Shown: one piece after another, positions 48,611 through 60,600 of the stretch
Numbering within the stretch: position 1 is the first letter of the stretch
Layout: the number at the start of each line of letters is the position of its first letter
Source: Gavia stellata
Lineage: Eukaryota; Chordata; Aves; Gaviiformes; Gaviidae
Direction of reading: 5' to 3'
NCBI RefSeq assembly: GCF_030936135.1
Contig: NC_082602.1
Coordinates: forward strand, 4,921,001 to 4,985,000
DNA: 64,000 nucleotides
Position numbers and translations under genes: made by a program
Notes under the pieces: generated by a model
What the model was told of the DNA's origin: nothing
What the model saw: only the letters and a program-made list of their open reading frames with translations
Databases searched by the model: none

Positions 48611-51600
48611 CTGAAAATGCTGACTGCACATTCCTTGCAAGCGTATTACTGGATCCCATGCATAATCAGAGGATTTATAGATGTACTGCCACCCATGTGT
48701 CCCAGTACTAAAGGGCATCTATTTTTCCTCTCCTCAGTATAATGACGATACCCCCACTCCCCCAAAAAAGTAAGAGGTCATTAGCTTAATTTCAGGAAAG
48801 ACACCAAGGCAGAAAATCAGGTTCAATATTGGTAAGCAGCTAATCCTCATTTTCATCTGTTTAGTCACATCATACATGGCTTGCTTATGTCAGATGAGAT
48901 ACTTGAAAAGAATAAGCTTTTCTCTGTAAACAAATGTTTTAAGAATACTCTCAAGTTGCATTTAGAAACCCTTCCCCAAGACTTTACAACTTGTAACATG
49001 AATGTTCTAACAGTTATGTTTAATGTGATGTACTTAATAGAAGTACTTAATTTGCTTGAATAGTATTTTGATAAAACAAGGCATCAGGAGACAAGTTGAA
49101 AAGGAAAGTCTCTTACGGGACACCTAGACTAACTCTTGTGAAACAGATGAGTCTTTCCAGATGTTTAAGATAACTTCCAAAATTCTCTCATTTCTTATTA
49201 GAGCCAAGCTGGAAATGTAACAACCCATCTTCCCAAGCTGCACGTACGTTATACTTACAGTGAAAATTGCCTACTTTAACTTTTCCTCTGCACACATGCA
49301 ATGGACTATTTTACAGTAAATGAGGTTGGTCTGCAAAACAAGTGGTTTTTTTGAGACCAGCATTACAAGGTACTTTAATCTTCGTTCATTTCTATGACAT
49401 AACATGTGGCAGCAATTCCTGCTTTTTTGTATGCAGATCTGCTGGCTACCATCCAGCCCTGCTAAAAAGGGACCAAAAATGAAGGTTGCTGTTCCCCAGC
49501 TGTTTCTGCCCCTTGCATGACAAAACAGGAATGTAACCGGATGACCCTGTGTCAGGAAGACCAAAAAGAATTAAGCCATACAGGGAAAAAAAACAACTCG
49601 CACTCAAAACAAATCCTTCTCTATACCACTAAAAAGGTTGCAAGCAAGTAATAAAGCAAATTAGTACTCCAAAAATATTTGCTGAAAAGCAGAGTGGGGA
49701 AAGTTCAGGCTGGGATTCTCTGCAGTGTTCCTCCTCTCCACTCCTCCTCTCTAACCAGCTGTTTGTTCATGAAGGAATACGAACAATGATTCAGTCAACA
49801 CTTATGCCCCTCACTAGACTGAGAGCAAATAACCTAGGAATCAATTTCCCAACAAAACATGTGTCTTTGGGAACCTGTTGTCTTGGCTGAAATCCAGCTC
49901 AAGTACTTTCTCCAAATATTCAGAGCCCCCTCACAGTACTATTGTTACCTACTTGTTCCAAAAAATAACTACAACAGTCCAGTATCTGCTGAGGTGGAAG
50001 ATCCTAGAGCATATGAGAGAAAGGACTTTTAGAGGCACCACATGGACCATATCACTTGCCTCCCACAAAGAAACGGTCAGACCTCACTATGCTGGGAGAT
50101 TGCTTGCCTATGGGAAGTTCACATGAACATGCCTTGATGCTGCAGACGAAGTTATTAGCAAGAATAAAAGCTAGTGATGCAAGCTCCTTCCTCAGCCTAG
50201 GTAGGGGAGATACAGAAGGGAAGACTATTAGTTCTAAACAGAAGGACTTCACTGAATGATTTCCTTAAGTTCAATCAAGAAAGTATTTCAACATGCACCT
50301 GTGGCTTAACATGCTCTGTAAATGGTCTGAGTGTAGTGAAGTACTGCAGGAACTAGAGAAAAACTCTAGTAGTTTAACCTCATAATCCAGCACCAAAAAC
50401 CAAATTGCAGCATGCAACAAACAAATCTACTCAGCACTGCTATTCTGCTATCATTTTAGAGAGAAGAAGAAAGAGAACTGAACTAATATTGGGCTAGATA
50501 CAACAGCTTGAATGATTACTGAATCACAGCTGAAAAGATACTAGTTCTTACATGTACTGTAAGGTACTCAACCTGAATTCTCAAAACAAGTTAGAATCTA
50601 CTTGTTAAAGAGAACAACAATTTAAAAAACCAGCATGATACAAGAGATCAAAAGCAGCATACAACTGCAGTGTCACATGTTTTCAATACAAATTCAGGTA
50701 TCAGATATCTAGAAATTCAAAAGCAATGTTCCTAACCACAGCTAAAACATTACAAGACATAAGATTTCAGGCAGTATTTGGTGCGTTCCAAAACTCTGAA
50801 TTTATACTGTGTATCATGATGCCACAGATTATACAGTGGATGAATAAAAAATAAAAATTATTTTTGCTTGGAAGTAATGCATTTTGTTATTAGAGCTTTT
50901 TACTGTAACTACTTTTGTGCAATACATCTAATGAGACCCAGTATGCAGAAACATAAAAGTTTGTTGGGAAAACACTGGCAGTTTTGATAGCTGAGTAGAG
51001 GTATCCATTATTTATGCCATTTTTATTATCACATTACATGGCAATATACAAGTCCCAGCTGAACCTTTACTTGAACCATTTCTGCTTTCTGGAAAATATT
51101 AGTGTAAGTGTACTGACTGTGCTACCTACACATTCTGCAATCCACTGCTGGCCATAAGACTCAGTCACTCAAAGTGAATTATTTTATATTTTAAATATAA
51201 ACTGCACTGAACAAATGCATTCAAGGTAAGAACCTGACCCGGGTACACAAGAATTACAGAGAAGCAAGAGAAAAAACATGTTTTGTGCACATTCCTGATA
51301 AAATTATCAGTAAAAGTTAACTGTGTTACATAAGTCCAAACAGATATTCACACAGTACATTACTCAGCAGAAAGATGTACTGAAAGCCATTAATCTCTTT
51401 CAAAGCAGTTAAACATTGAAAAAATGTTACGTTAAAGGACTAGGCTTCATAATGTTAGATTCTGAAACAACTCAGTTCTAAATGCTGGATCTGTGGAAAC
51501 CCACAGACACCAGACAGAGAATTCAAACTTCTCTGTTGCATACTTCAGGGCACCCCAGGCTGAGCGGACACCAGATAAACTGAGCAACAACTGGGAAGTG

Positions 51601-54370
51601 ATTTTGCAGCAGTGCCCAGGCGCTACAGGCACAAGCATCAAAGCACTGGGTGAGTCAAGAAAACATTACACGTCTTCATCACGGTAGAACATGCAGCAGT
51701 GCTGGAAGCAGCTCCATTATCCCGCATGCAATCCTTAACACTTCAGAAAACTTTGGCAAAAATTCACTATTGGTCTCTTTGCCACTGTTGCTATGTAGCA
51801 TTGAAGCTATATACTTCTGCCTTTTCATTACAGAGCAAAAGCAAAGGGGCCTCAAGAGAGTCTACTTTATTCTAGACCATTTTGCATGCAGATGTATCAT
51901 TTGGAATTTTCTTCCTAGCCTTACTCACACACATCCACTAGTCTGAATATCACTTGTAAGGGTTTAACGCATTAATTCCCCCATACCAGACAAAACACAA
52001 AAGGGGAGGGGAAATAATCTATAAACTGAGATCAGATTCCATTTACTGGCTTGCTGGCAGTCTGAGATTTACTACTTTCCAGAGAGCATCTGTGATGGTT
52101 TTACAACTACAAACAAATTGGACATTGAGGCATCAGAGTAAGACCCAGCTTAGGCTCACTCTTACCAGCCTTTTGCCAGCAACTGATAGGTAATGAAAAG
52201 ACTTACAAGTGGAAAGCCCATGAGGCGGGAAGTGTGGACATGAGATGCAAAAGCATTGTTCATAAATTAAAACTGACAGAAGATTGCTTCTCCAAACCTC
52301 CATTACTGATACTCTATTCCATTTTCTTAAGAATTAGTGGCATTTCTGGGAATAGTGCCAAGAAACTTTAGCTAACAACCAGCACTGATGCTGTGTATAT
52401 ACAGAACCTTGTGCTGTTTGGTAAAGCAACTTAAACACTCTGTAGAGGTGTCTATTCTTCCTCAGATTAGTTGGGCTTCAGGAGACCGGCAAAGCTCTGT
52501 GTAGGTTGTAAAACTTTTCCTTTTTTTTTTCCTTTACTCTTTACCCTTTTAATTTCCTTTCGAACATAAATGCAGACTGTACATAGTATCTGAAACACTA
52601 TTACATCAAAGCAATATAGAGAAAGTTTACACTCATTCTAACAAATACTTTTTTCTTAAATACTGTAAAAATCTGTATCACTCTAGCAACTATGTCACAG
52701 GGCCACTCACTGAAACACAAGATGAGGCCCGCTTGTTGCAGTAACTGCTTTCAGCTCAGCAGTTTAAGGTAAAAACACCCCAGCAAAATATTTCAACAGA
52801 TCTTTCAGTATGCCTAAAAAGACGTTACCTTGAATTCTAGAATTATTTTCTTGTATGTTTATACGTACTAATGAAAATTCATGAACAAAGTATTTTAAAT
52901 GCAATCCTTTCAAGTCCATTTAAATAAACGGTGCTCAACATCAAAAATGAAAACATGCTGTCAACAGTCTGTACAAAGGTAAAGGTGAAAAATATAATTT
53001 GATTACAAAAGAATTTGTTAACACCATCTGTACACCACAGATAATGCTTTTCGTAAGATTCATTTATCACCATCCTCATTCAATCATTCTAATGAGATGT
53101 TATCTCAATTCATAAAGCATGCATTTTCTGTGTACTTATATGCAATAATTAGTGGTTTTGTAGTACCTCCTACTTTAGTGTGAACAGTTAAGATATTATA
53201 CAGTGACTCAACCAAGATGAATGAGGGGGAAGCTTATGCATGTTATTTTAATGAAAAGATATTTTACTTGTCTAGCTCCAAAAGAGCCAAGAAAAGTAAG
53301 TGATAAAAGCACCAGCTTAGACTCTATTGAACATAAATTCAGGCATTTTAATGTGTATCTCAGTAAAGCTACATGAGTTTCCATGTAGGTTATTCATACA
53401 TATTATGGCACTTGGACTCTAACAGGTATTTAGTTACCTAGGACATCTAGGCTAAAAATGAAAGGTCTGCTAAAATTAACCATTTCTGTAAGAAAACACT
53501 TCTGTCCCAACCTTCAAACCCCTTAATTTTCCTCGAAATTGCACCAAAATACAATTGTTCATATTTCACATTATTTGAATAAGTTGCCTTTGACAATGAT
53601 GCCACATCAACTTTTAAGTTTAGCTCTCTCGTGATTTGTGAACACAGAGGGCAATCTTACCCACTCTCAGCAAACCACGTTGTGTCCTGCTCCTTAGTAA
53701 TTATAACATGGACTACTGATACTTGTGTATCCATTCTTTTGTTGGACTAAAGTCTTTGAAGTAATTACATGTATCAAGAAAGAAGTCCAAATTTAATTAA
53801 AGGTGGCTTACAATGGTTGCTTTTTCTCCATGTGAGGTGTTATTCTGACATCTACTGGCCTGGTATCCAACCATACATTTTAATACACTGCATTTATTAT
53901 TAAAAAAGGAGCATATATATTAATCCAAAGATAAGAACAATTAAAGGAACACAAATGACATACATTTAAAACAGGCCCGTGTATTTCCATATAAATCTCA
54001 CAACCCTACCAGTATTTTGGTAGGTTTCTATTGCTTTCTTAACTCATCTGAACTACTGTATATTGTGAGGCTTTAATACAAGCAGCTTTGGGGAAGGAAG
54101 TTACATTTGGAACGGAAAAGAAAGTTGTGACAAGTAAAAAAAAATATCCAAGAAGCTTTTTTTTAAAAAAAAAAATCTTTACTTGCAAAAAATTAAGCAG
54201 CATGCTATTTTGTGATTTATGTTTGAATTTAAAAAGGCTAATTAGACCGAAATAAAAATAAAAACCTAAAAATGGCAATTCTATAAATAATGAAAATTTT
54301 GATTTCACTAGACTTTAATGAAAAACATTTGGTAATTAAATACTTGCTACTGTTCATTACGTCGATGAAC

Positions 54371-54376
54371 TTTATT
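54371..54376 (-). terminator. Poly(A) signal AATAAA, CCAR1 (first candidate)
   Basis: TTTATT on the plus strand, about 265 bases after the stop codon. Confidence 0.4.
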
Positions 54377-54637
54377 AGGGTTAAAACTATAACAAAGTTC
54401 ATCCTAAAACATTTTGCAATGCAAAATTATTTTCACTCGAGGAGTGTCTCAAATTGAATGCTAAGAATTACAAGCAATCTTCAGAAGCAGACACTCACAT
54501 TCATAAAACTTTATACATCTTTTGGAACTAAGATATTTATACTACTAAAATCAAACATGCATCACTTCCCATACATTCTGGTATCATGATTTATATTACA
54601 TTATGTAACACCATTCTTCTAAACAGCAGCAGTTTTA
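54371..54637 (-). other. CCAR1: CCAR1 3' UTR (minimum extent)
   Basis: From the CCAR1 stop (54638-54640) to the first AATAAA on the transcript strand (54371-54376). Another AATAAA lies at 53893-53898. Confidence 0.5.
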
Positions 54638-54697
54638 TCATACATTGGCTCCATTTTCTTTGGATTTCTGATCTTTATCTTCGTTCTTCACAATATC
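54638..54697 (-). CDS. CCAR1: CCAR1 last coding exon
   Basis: 19 codons and TGA (54638-54640): DIVKNEDKDQKSKENGANV. Acceptor TTTTAAAG|GAT. Confidence 0.93.
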   Translation of the reverse strand, partial: DIVKNEDKDQKSKENGANV

Positions 54698-57600
54698 CTT
54701 TAAAAGAAAAAAGGGAGAGCATAACATGAATTCTAGAAGTGGTATTTCTCATGCGGACTGTAAAGCAGCATGAGACAAAGACACTGGTGTCAACTTTAAA
54801 TACTATGTGAACTGCTATCTTACTCAGTTTAGTTATAACCAATTCACATTTCCAGTATCTTCCTGAAAAAGAGGGGGCAGAAATTAAATGTGACCATAGC
54901 ACTTCTGAAGAGAAGCACAAAAAACATCCCCGTAAGCTTCACTTTATAGTCTAAAGGTTTGGGGGTTGTTGGGCTTTTTTGGTTTGGGGTTTTTTTCCCC
55001 CTGTTGGTTCATTGTTGGTGTTTTTTTTTTTTCTTTTTAAAAGAGCATGTGAAAACAGTTTTTGCAAAATGCATTAGATTAGAATAGTAATTTCTAGCAT
55101 AATCATTTCTAACAGTTCTAACATAATAAAATACTTATATTTGTCAAAGCCATCTGAAAACACTAGGCTTGGGAGACATTTTCATCTCAAAAATACCAGA
55201 CAGAATGAGCAAGGTTATTTAACTGAGCTAAGAGCACGGCAAAAGAGGGTTATTGCAGTGCCTTCAGCTGCTGGTTCTGGTGGAGTAGCAGGTCTACAAC
55301 ATGCAGCGAAGCACAGGACTGCACAAAGATACTGATGACAGACGGCTGCAAGGTACCGCCAGTTTAATAAGATACAGTGACTTACATAATGCATCACGTG
55401 TATCCTACAAGGGGGAAAAGAAGTTTAGTATTTGTCAAGTTTCCTAGGGTTTTTTTTTTTGTTTGTGGGTTTGTTTTGTTTTCAGAGCTTTTGTAGATGC
55501 TATATTGTCTTTTCAAAAATAAATGTAGACAGCAGTAGAAGCAAGGCTCCCTTCATAGTATCAGTTTGCCACTCAGTAGCCTTCATAACCTACTTCTATT
55601 CAGCCTTACTTAACAGACCCCCACAGCATTCTTAGGGAATATGCAAGTATCTTTCTGTACAGGGATAAAAATACTCTGGAGCATTACACGTTTTGCTTAA
55701 GACTCATTTTAATGAAACACCCCCACATAAATCGAAATACTTAAGTTCTGCCTTAAAAAATTACTACTAACTGATCAAACTGAAGACCAGATTTGGACTG
55801 CTGGGGATGGACAAAGTCAGGACAGGAAAACATTAAGATGTTTTGAGATTTGTATTAATATTTACACATTTAAAAAAAACATTTAGTTCAAGAACTAAAG
55901 ATTCAAGCTTAGAAAAAATACATGTTATTTGTTATCTTTAAATAATCAGTACTGCATTGAGCATCTTCTATATGTTAAGATACTACTGCCCTGAATTAAT
56001 GTGAAAATTCTTTCTTATTCTAAAGTTTTTATTCTGATAATGTAGTCTACAGGAAGCTTGCATACAATAATAAAAAATGGAATTAAACAATTCTAACCTG
56101 TTTAAGAACACTCTGTATTTCATCCATAACAGTTGCTAAATTTTTGATTGTCTTATTCAGTTGACCTTCAAATTGCAAATTTTTATCATCCGAGATCTTC
56201 AAATTTTCTTGCAGTTGGCCAAGGTCCTTTTTCACTTCTTTGAGCTCCGCAGATAGACTTTTGTTAGAATTCTCCAGTTGTAGTATGGTCTTTTCATCCT
56301 CATCTTAGGGGGGACAAAAAAAAGTCAGTCACTTCCAGTGCTGTGTACTTTGCATCTTAATATTCCATTTACATGCCAACACCATAACTACTCATTTTTA
56401 AAGAACGTTAAAAATGGAATTGTGTTACCATTTGATAATACTCAATCCTGACTACATTTGCAAGTCTTGCATTCAACTTGAATAAAAAAAGATAAAAGCA
56501 TTACAGCATGGTGACAATAGTACTCAACAATAGCTGGTGTGCAAGTTCGAAGGTCTTGGAAAATAGAAAACAGAAGTTTATGGTAAGCAAATAGCTAAGA
56601 AATTTAGATCACAAATATTACTTAAATTGGTTTAACCACTTAAAAATTCTTAGCATCTTGCATCCATGTAAGTACCACCTTCAAAGTAATGCCCCACCTG
56701 TTTTTTCTTCTAGTAACTGAAGCTTTTGTTCTATCTCTGCCCGCACTCTTTCACTCTTCTCCAGCTTCTGTAAAAGGCTCCCCACATCCACCATAGCTCC
56801 ATTGTACACAATGAGGCCAACATTTTCTTCAATGGCTTTTGATTCTTGCTTTATAGTAGGTGATGGCAACAGTAATCTGTTTCCTACATTAGATTAAGTA
56901 CCATTAGGAAATAATAATTCTGTTACTTTTTAGTTCTACTGACTAACCTCAAAAACTTCTTGAAAGAATAAATTCCTGAAAGAATAAATATACATTCAAG
57001 TTTGCTGGTCTATCCCTCATTTCTCTCCTCCCTTCTTACCCCAATTCCTACCCCCCAAAAAGGAGCATGCTCTTTCATGACAGTCTTCTATGCCTCCTTT
57101 CTGCAGTAATTTCTCTTCAAAAATCAGGCTCTATTCTACTACCTACCTACAGCACTGATCCTCCTGACTGCAAAACTGCTGTGAATGAGAAATGTTGTTC
57201 ATCAATATTCAACATTAACCTCTGTCCTCCCTCCTGTTCCAAGTTATTAAGATTTATCCTATGGATGCAACAAGATGTGGTGGAAGCCAGAAATACTCTA
57301 ATTTGTGAACTGCCCAAGATTTACTTTTCCAAACTGGCAGGTTTCCTGCAGACCTGAGTTAATTTCTGCAAGAAAGCAAGTATGTCGGAACTCTCATTAT
57401 CATTCACACAGAAACAATTCTCTGGAAGCTTGTGGCATAAAGAAAAGTACCACCTAACATATCTTCCTGTAGCTCTTCAGACTCTTCTTGGTTTTCCTCA
57501 TCTTTAGAAGTATCTGTTAATCTTCTGTAAAAGCAAGATTCTCTAAGCACTACTTTATTAAGTAGCTTCTTGACCTAAAACACAGACATGGAAAGAAACA

Positions 57601-60600
57601 TGGTGTTACTTAGCACACAGACATTATATTACCTAAACAAGAATGTTTTAACTTGGAAAACCTAGAGAAATTGCACAGCTTTTTGAACTTTAACATACTG
57701 GGGCTTAAAATGAAAACAAGCTAGGAAAAAAAAAAGATACCATTTTGAGACAAAAGCTACATAGGCAATATGCATATACAATACACATATGCCCAGAGGA
57801 GTTGTGGATGCCCCAACCCTGGCAGCGTTCAAGGCCAGGCTGGACGGGGCTTTGAGCAACCTGGTCTAGCGGAAGGTGTCCCTGCCCACAGCAGGTGGCT
57901 TGGAACTACGTGATCTTTAAGGTCCCTTCCAAGCCAAACCATTCTATGAATATGGGCATATTAAGAGTTGCAAACTTCACTTTTTCATTCCAAGACAATT
58001 TACAAAAGATTAAACTAGTATTTAATTGTAAATATGAAGCGGCTACATAAAAATCAGGGATCAGGTATGTTATAGCAACAGCCTTAAGAAGCTAAGCTAT
58101 ATTCCTCCCACTTACAGCATTCCTGTAATATTTTCAAAGAGATTTCTATTACTATACAAGACCTGAGCACGTGACAGGTGTAGTCCAAGTGTGTACAGTA
58201 TCTCCTCCATGTCCTTCTCCAGAAGATATCCACAATGACTTTGATCAAAATAGACAAAAGCCATCAGAAGATCCCTATTAACAGTTATCATCTGTGTCTT
58301 GTCTTTCTCCTACAGAAAATTAATTATGGGATTATTAGGAAGTTAAAATATCATTTTTTTGCCATCATCTACTAAAAACACATAAGCTTTTCAATTAAGA
58401 AAAGTTCTCTTGCGTTCATTTTATCGTTACTTTCAGTTGAGTGATTAATATAACTAGCATTTACCTACCGATCTCAAATATAAGCAAGCTATTTAGGACT
58501 AGTAATCTTTCAAATATTTAAAAGAATTACAGCACAATGGACAGTCTTGTTTTTGTTAATGCTAATATGTCAAAAAATTTGAAGCATTAACCTAATTAAA
58601 CAAATAATAGTAAACATCCCTTCTCTCAATCATATATTTTACTGAACAGCTGTTTTCAAGGTGAAATCCCCACAAACATGTAATGAATGAGCAACCAGCT
58701 CTCACAGCTATAGTGGTGCTGCAGACTGCGTTTTTCCTTTATTTCTACGTCTCCTATTTTTCCTTGAAGAAAAAAAAAAGAGAATCTGAAACTTCTTCTA
58801 TTCTTGCATTTATAAAGAAAGTTTAAGCGTAACAAATCAAACTTATGCTGTCCCTTAATCTGAACTGTGAAGACAAGCTATTGGCCTCATGACACAAAAA
58901 GCATCCATTTTCCTGCAGAGAGATGTAAAAACATCACATAATGATTCCAAGCTTCACAACTGAGAAGCCAGTTTATCAATCAAGCTAAGCTTCTGCTTTT
59001 CTTCTGTAAGAACACAGCAGTTGAAAATAATGGATAAAATAATTACATCTGCTGCCTCTTATGTGCACATACAGCGTTAGTCCTTACATCTTTCGGATAG
59101 ATCAGTATCTCATATAAGAAAGTTTTTCCAACAGTTTTCACCCAATGAACTTCAAAACCTAAGTGAAAGTAGGTTGTAAGCACCTTACCCAAAGCTGTGA
59201 CATGTTCCCTAACTTCTATGTACACTTAATGTTTCAGTCCAGAAGTGCTAAAGGAATCAAGGAGTACAAATAGGTCTTACAATAAAAATAAAGTTAGGCT
59301 CTAATTAGGACACCTCTAGCAAGGTTCTATGTAGTTGTTAAGAAAGATGTTAATTACTTTATCTTTAGATGACCTCTCTTTACAATGCCTATTTCCCTCT
59401 CTTCTGTCCTCCCGTTTGTTCATTTCCTCTTCATCCCGGTCTGTAAAACAGAAAGAAAATTCAACATACCCACAGCAAAGAATTCTATAACCGTTATCTC
59501 AAAATACATATGTTCATTAAAAAAAGTTCACATAAACCCCCAGATATCGGAAATTAATATATTTCCCTGAAAAGTAAAAATAAAAAAGGCATTTAAGTGA
59601 GTCCTGTTAAATTTCTATTTTTCTCTGATCTTATTTTAACATAAGCCATTTGTCATTTTTTTCCCCCCCGTGTTTCTTTCACACACAGAGGATAGAAGAG
59701 CTGAAACAAATGCTAAACTAGGCCAAAATGAGTTCCACCAACATCACCATCTATTTAAGTGGTGTGCAGAAAATTACAATTCTCCCTAACGAGGCTTGGC
59801 AGAGTCTGCATTCAGCTATAGTTATTCCTCTTAGGACAAAATCAGTACTATTTACTCTCAAGTATTTTAGATCATAAAAAACATATCAATTATATAATTA
59901 AAAGCATGTGTTTATACTCATGTCTGAGTGACATATTACTCATGCTATGATTTAGACTCTCCAAGAAGTTACAGATCACATCGCTTATTAGACGTGAATT
60001 ACAAACTTCAGGTTTTTTGTTTAAAGGTCGACAGTACAGTAAAACTAAAACTAAATCTAAAATCAAGAGAGAAAGAGGAATATGACAACTGCAGGGACGG
60101 ATTATGGCATGCAGCTCTGTACCTTATGTGCAAGTCTTTGGTCAGAGAATCACGTGCCAAGTTCAGCTTTAAGCTCACCTTTCTTGTGAGGAAAACTTTG
60201 GAAAAAAACTATGTATCACAACACTTGTCTAATTTTGCCAACTCGTTTCTGAGAACCAATAGCTTTCTCCTGCACCTCCATGGCATGTTGGATTGTTCTC
60301 AGCAACTGACTGGGAATGGCACAAGGACAGATTATGGGAAGTAGCACCACTTGTACAGAACAGACAAGCCCAGGGCTTGTAAGCAAGTAAGAGTTATTTT
60401 GGAAACCACACATTAGCACCAATTTTTTAAGGCTGGTGCAGTACTCTGCCAAAAAAACAACTGAAAATGCTGGTTAGAAAATGCTGGGACTGCAGTATCT
60501 AAGCAGTTCAAACCCAAATCACTAGCAAAAACTCTCCACAAAAGAACGAAACCCCCGAAGAAGTACAAACCAAAAAGCATACGCCGTGTCTTATGCCTTT

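Larger units (their letters stand above)
39961..54370. other. Intergenic sequence between STOX1 and CCAR1
   Basis: AT-rich DNA with scattered short open frames on both strands. None resembles a known family. A direct repeat of 16 bases (TGCCCAAATCACAAGA twice, 48579-48610) and an exon-like segment at 40150-40326 are noted. The distal part (about 52.9-54.4 kb) may be CCAR1 3' UTR if a distant poly(A) site is used. Confidence 0.6.

Noticed and set aside
49271-49564. 97-codon minus-strand open frame
   Set aside because: No recognisable domain or splice sites; Cys/Leu-rich random-looking content.
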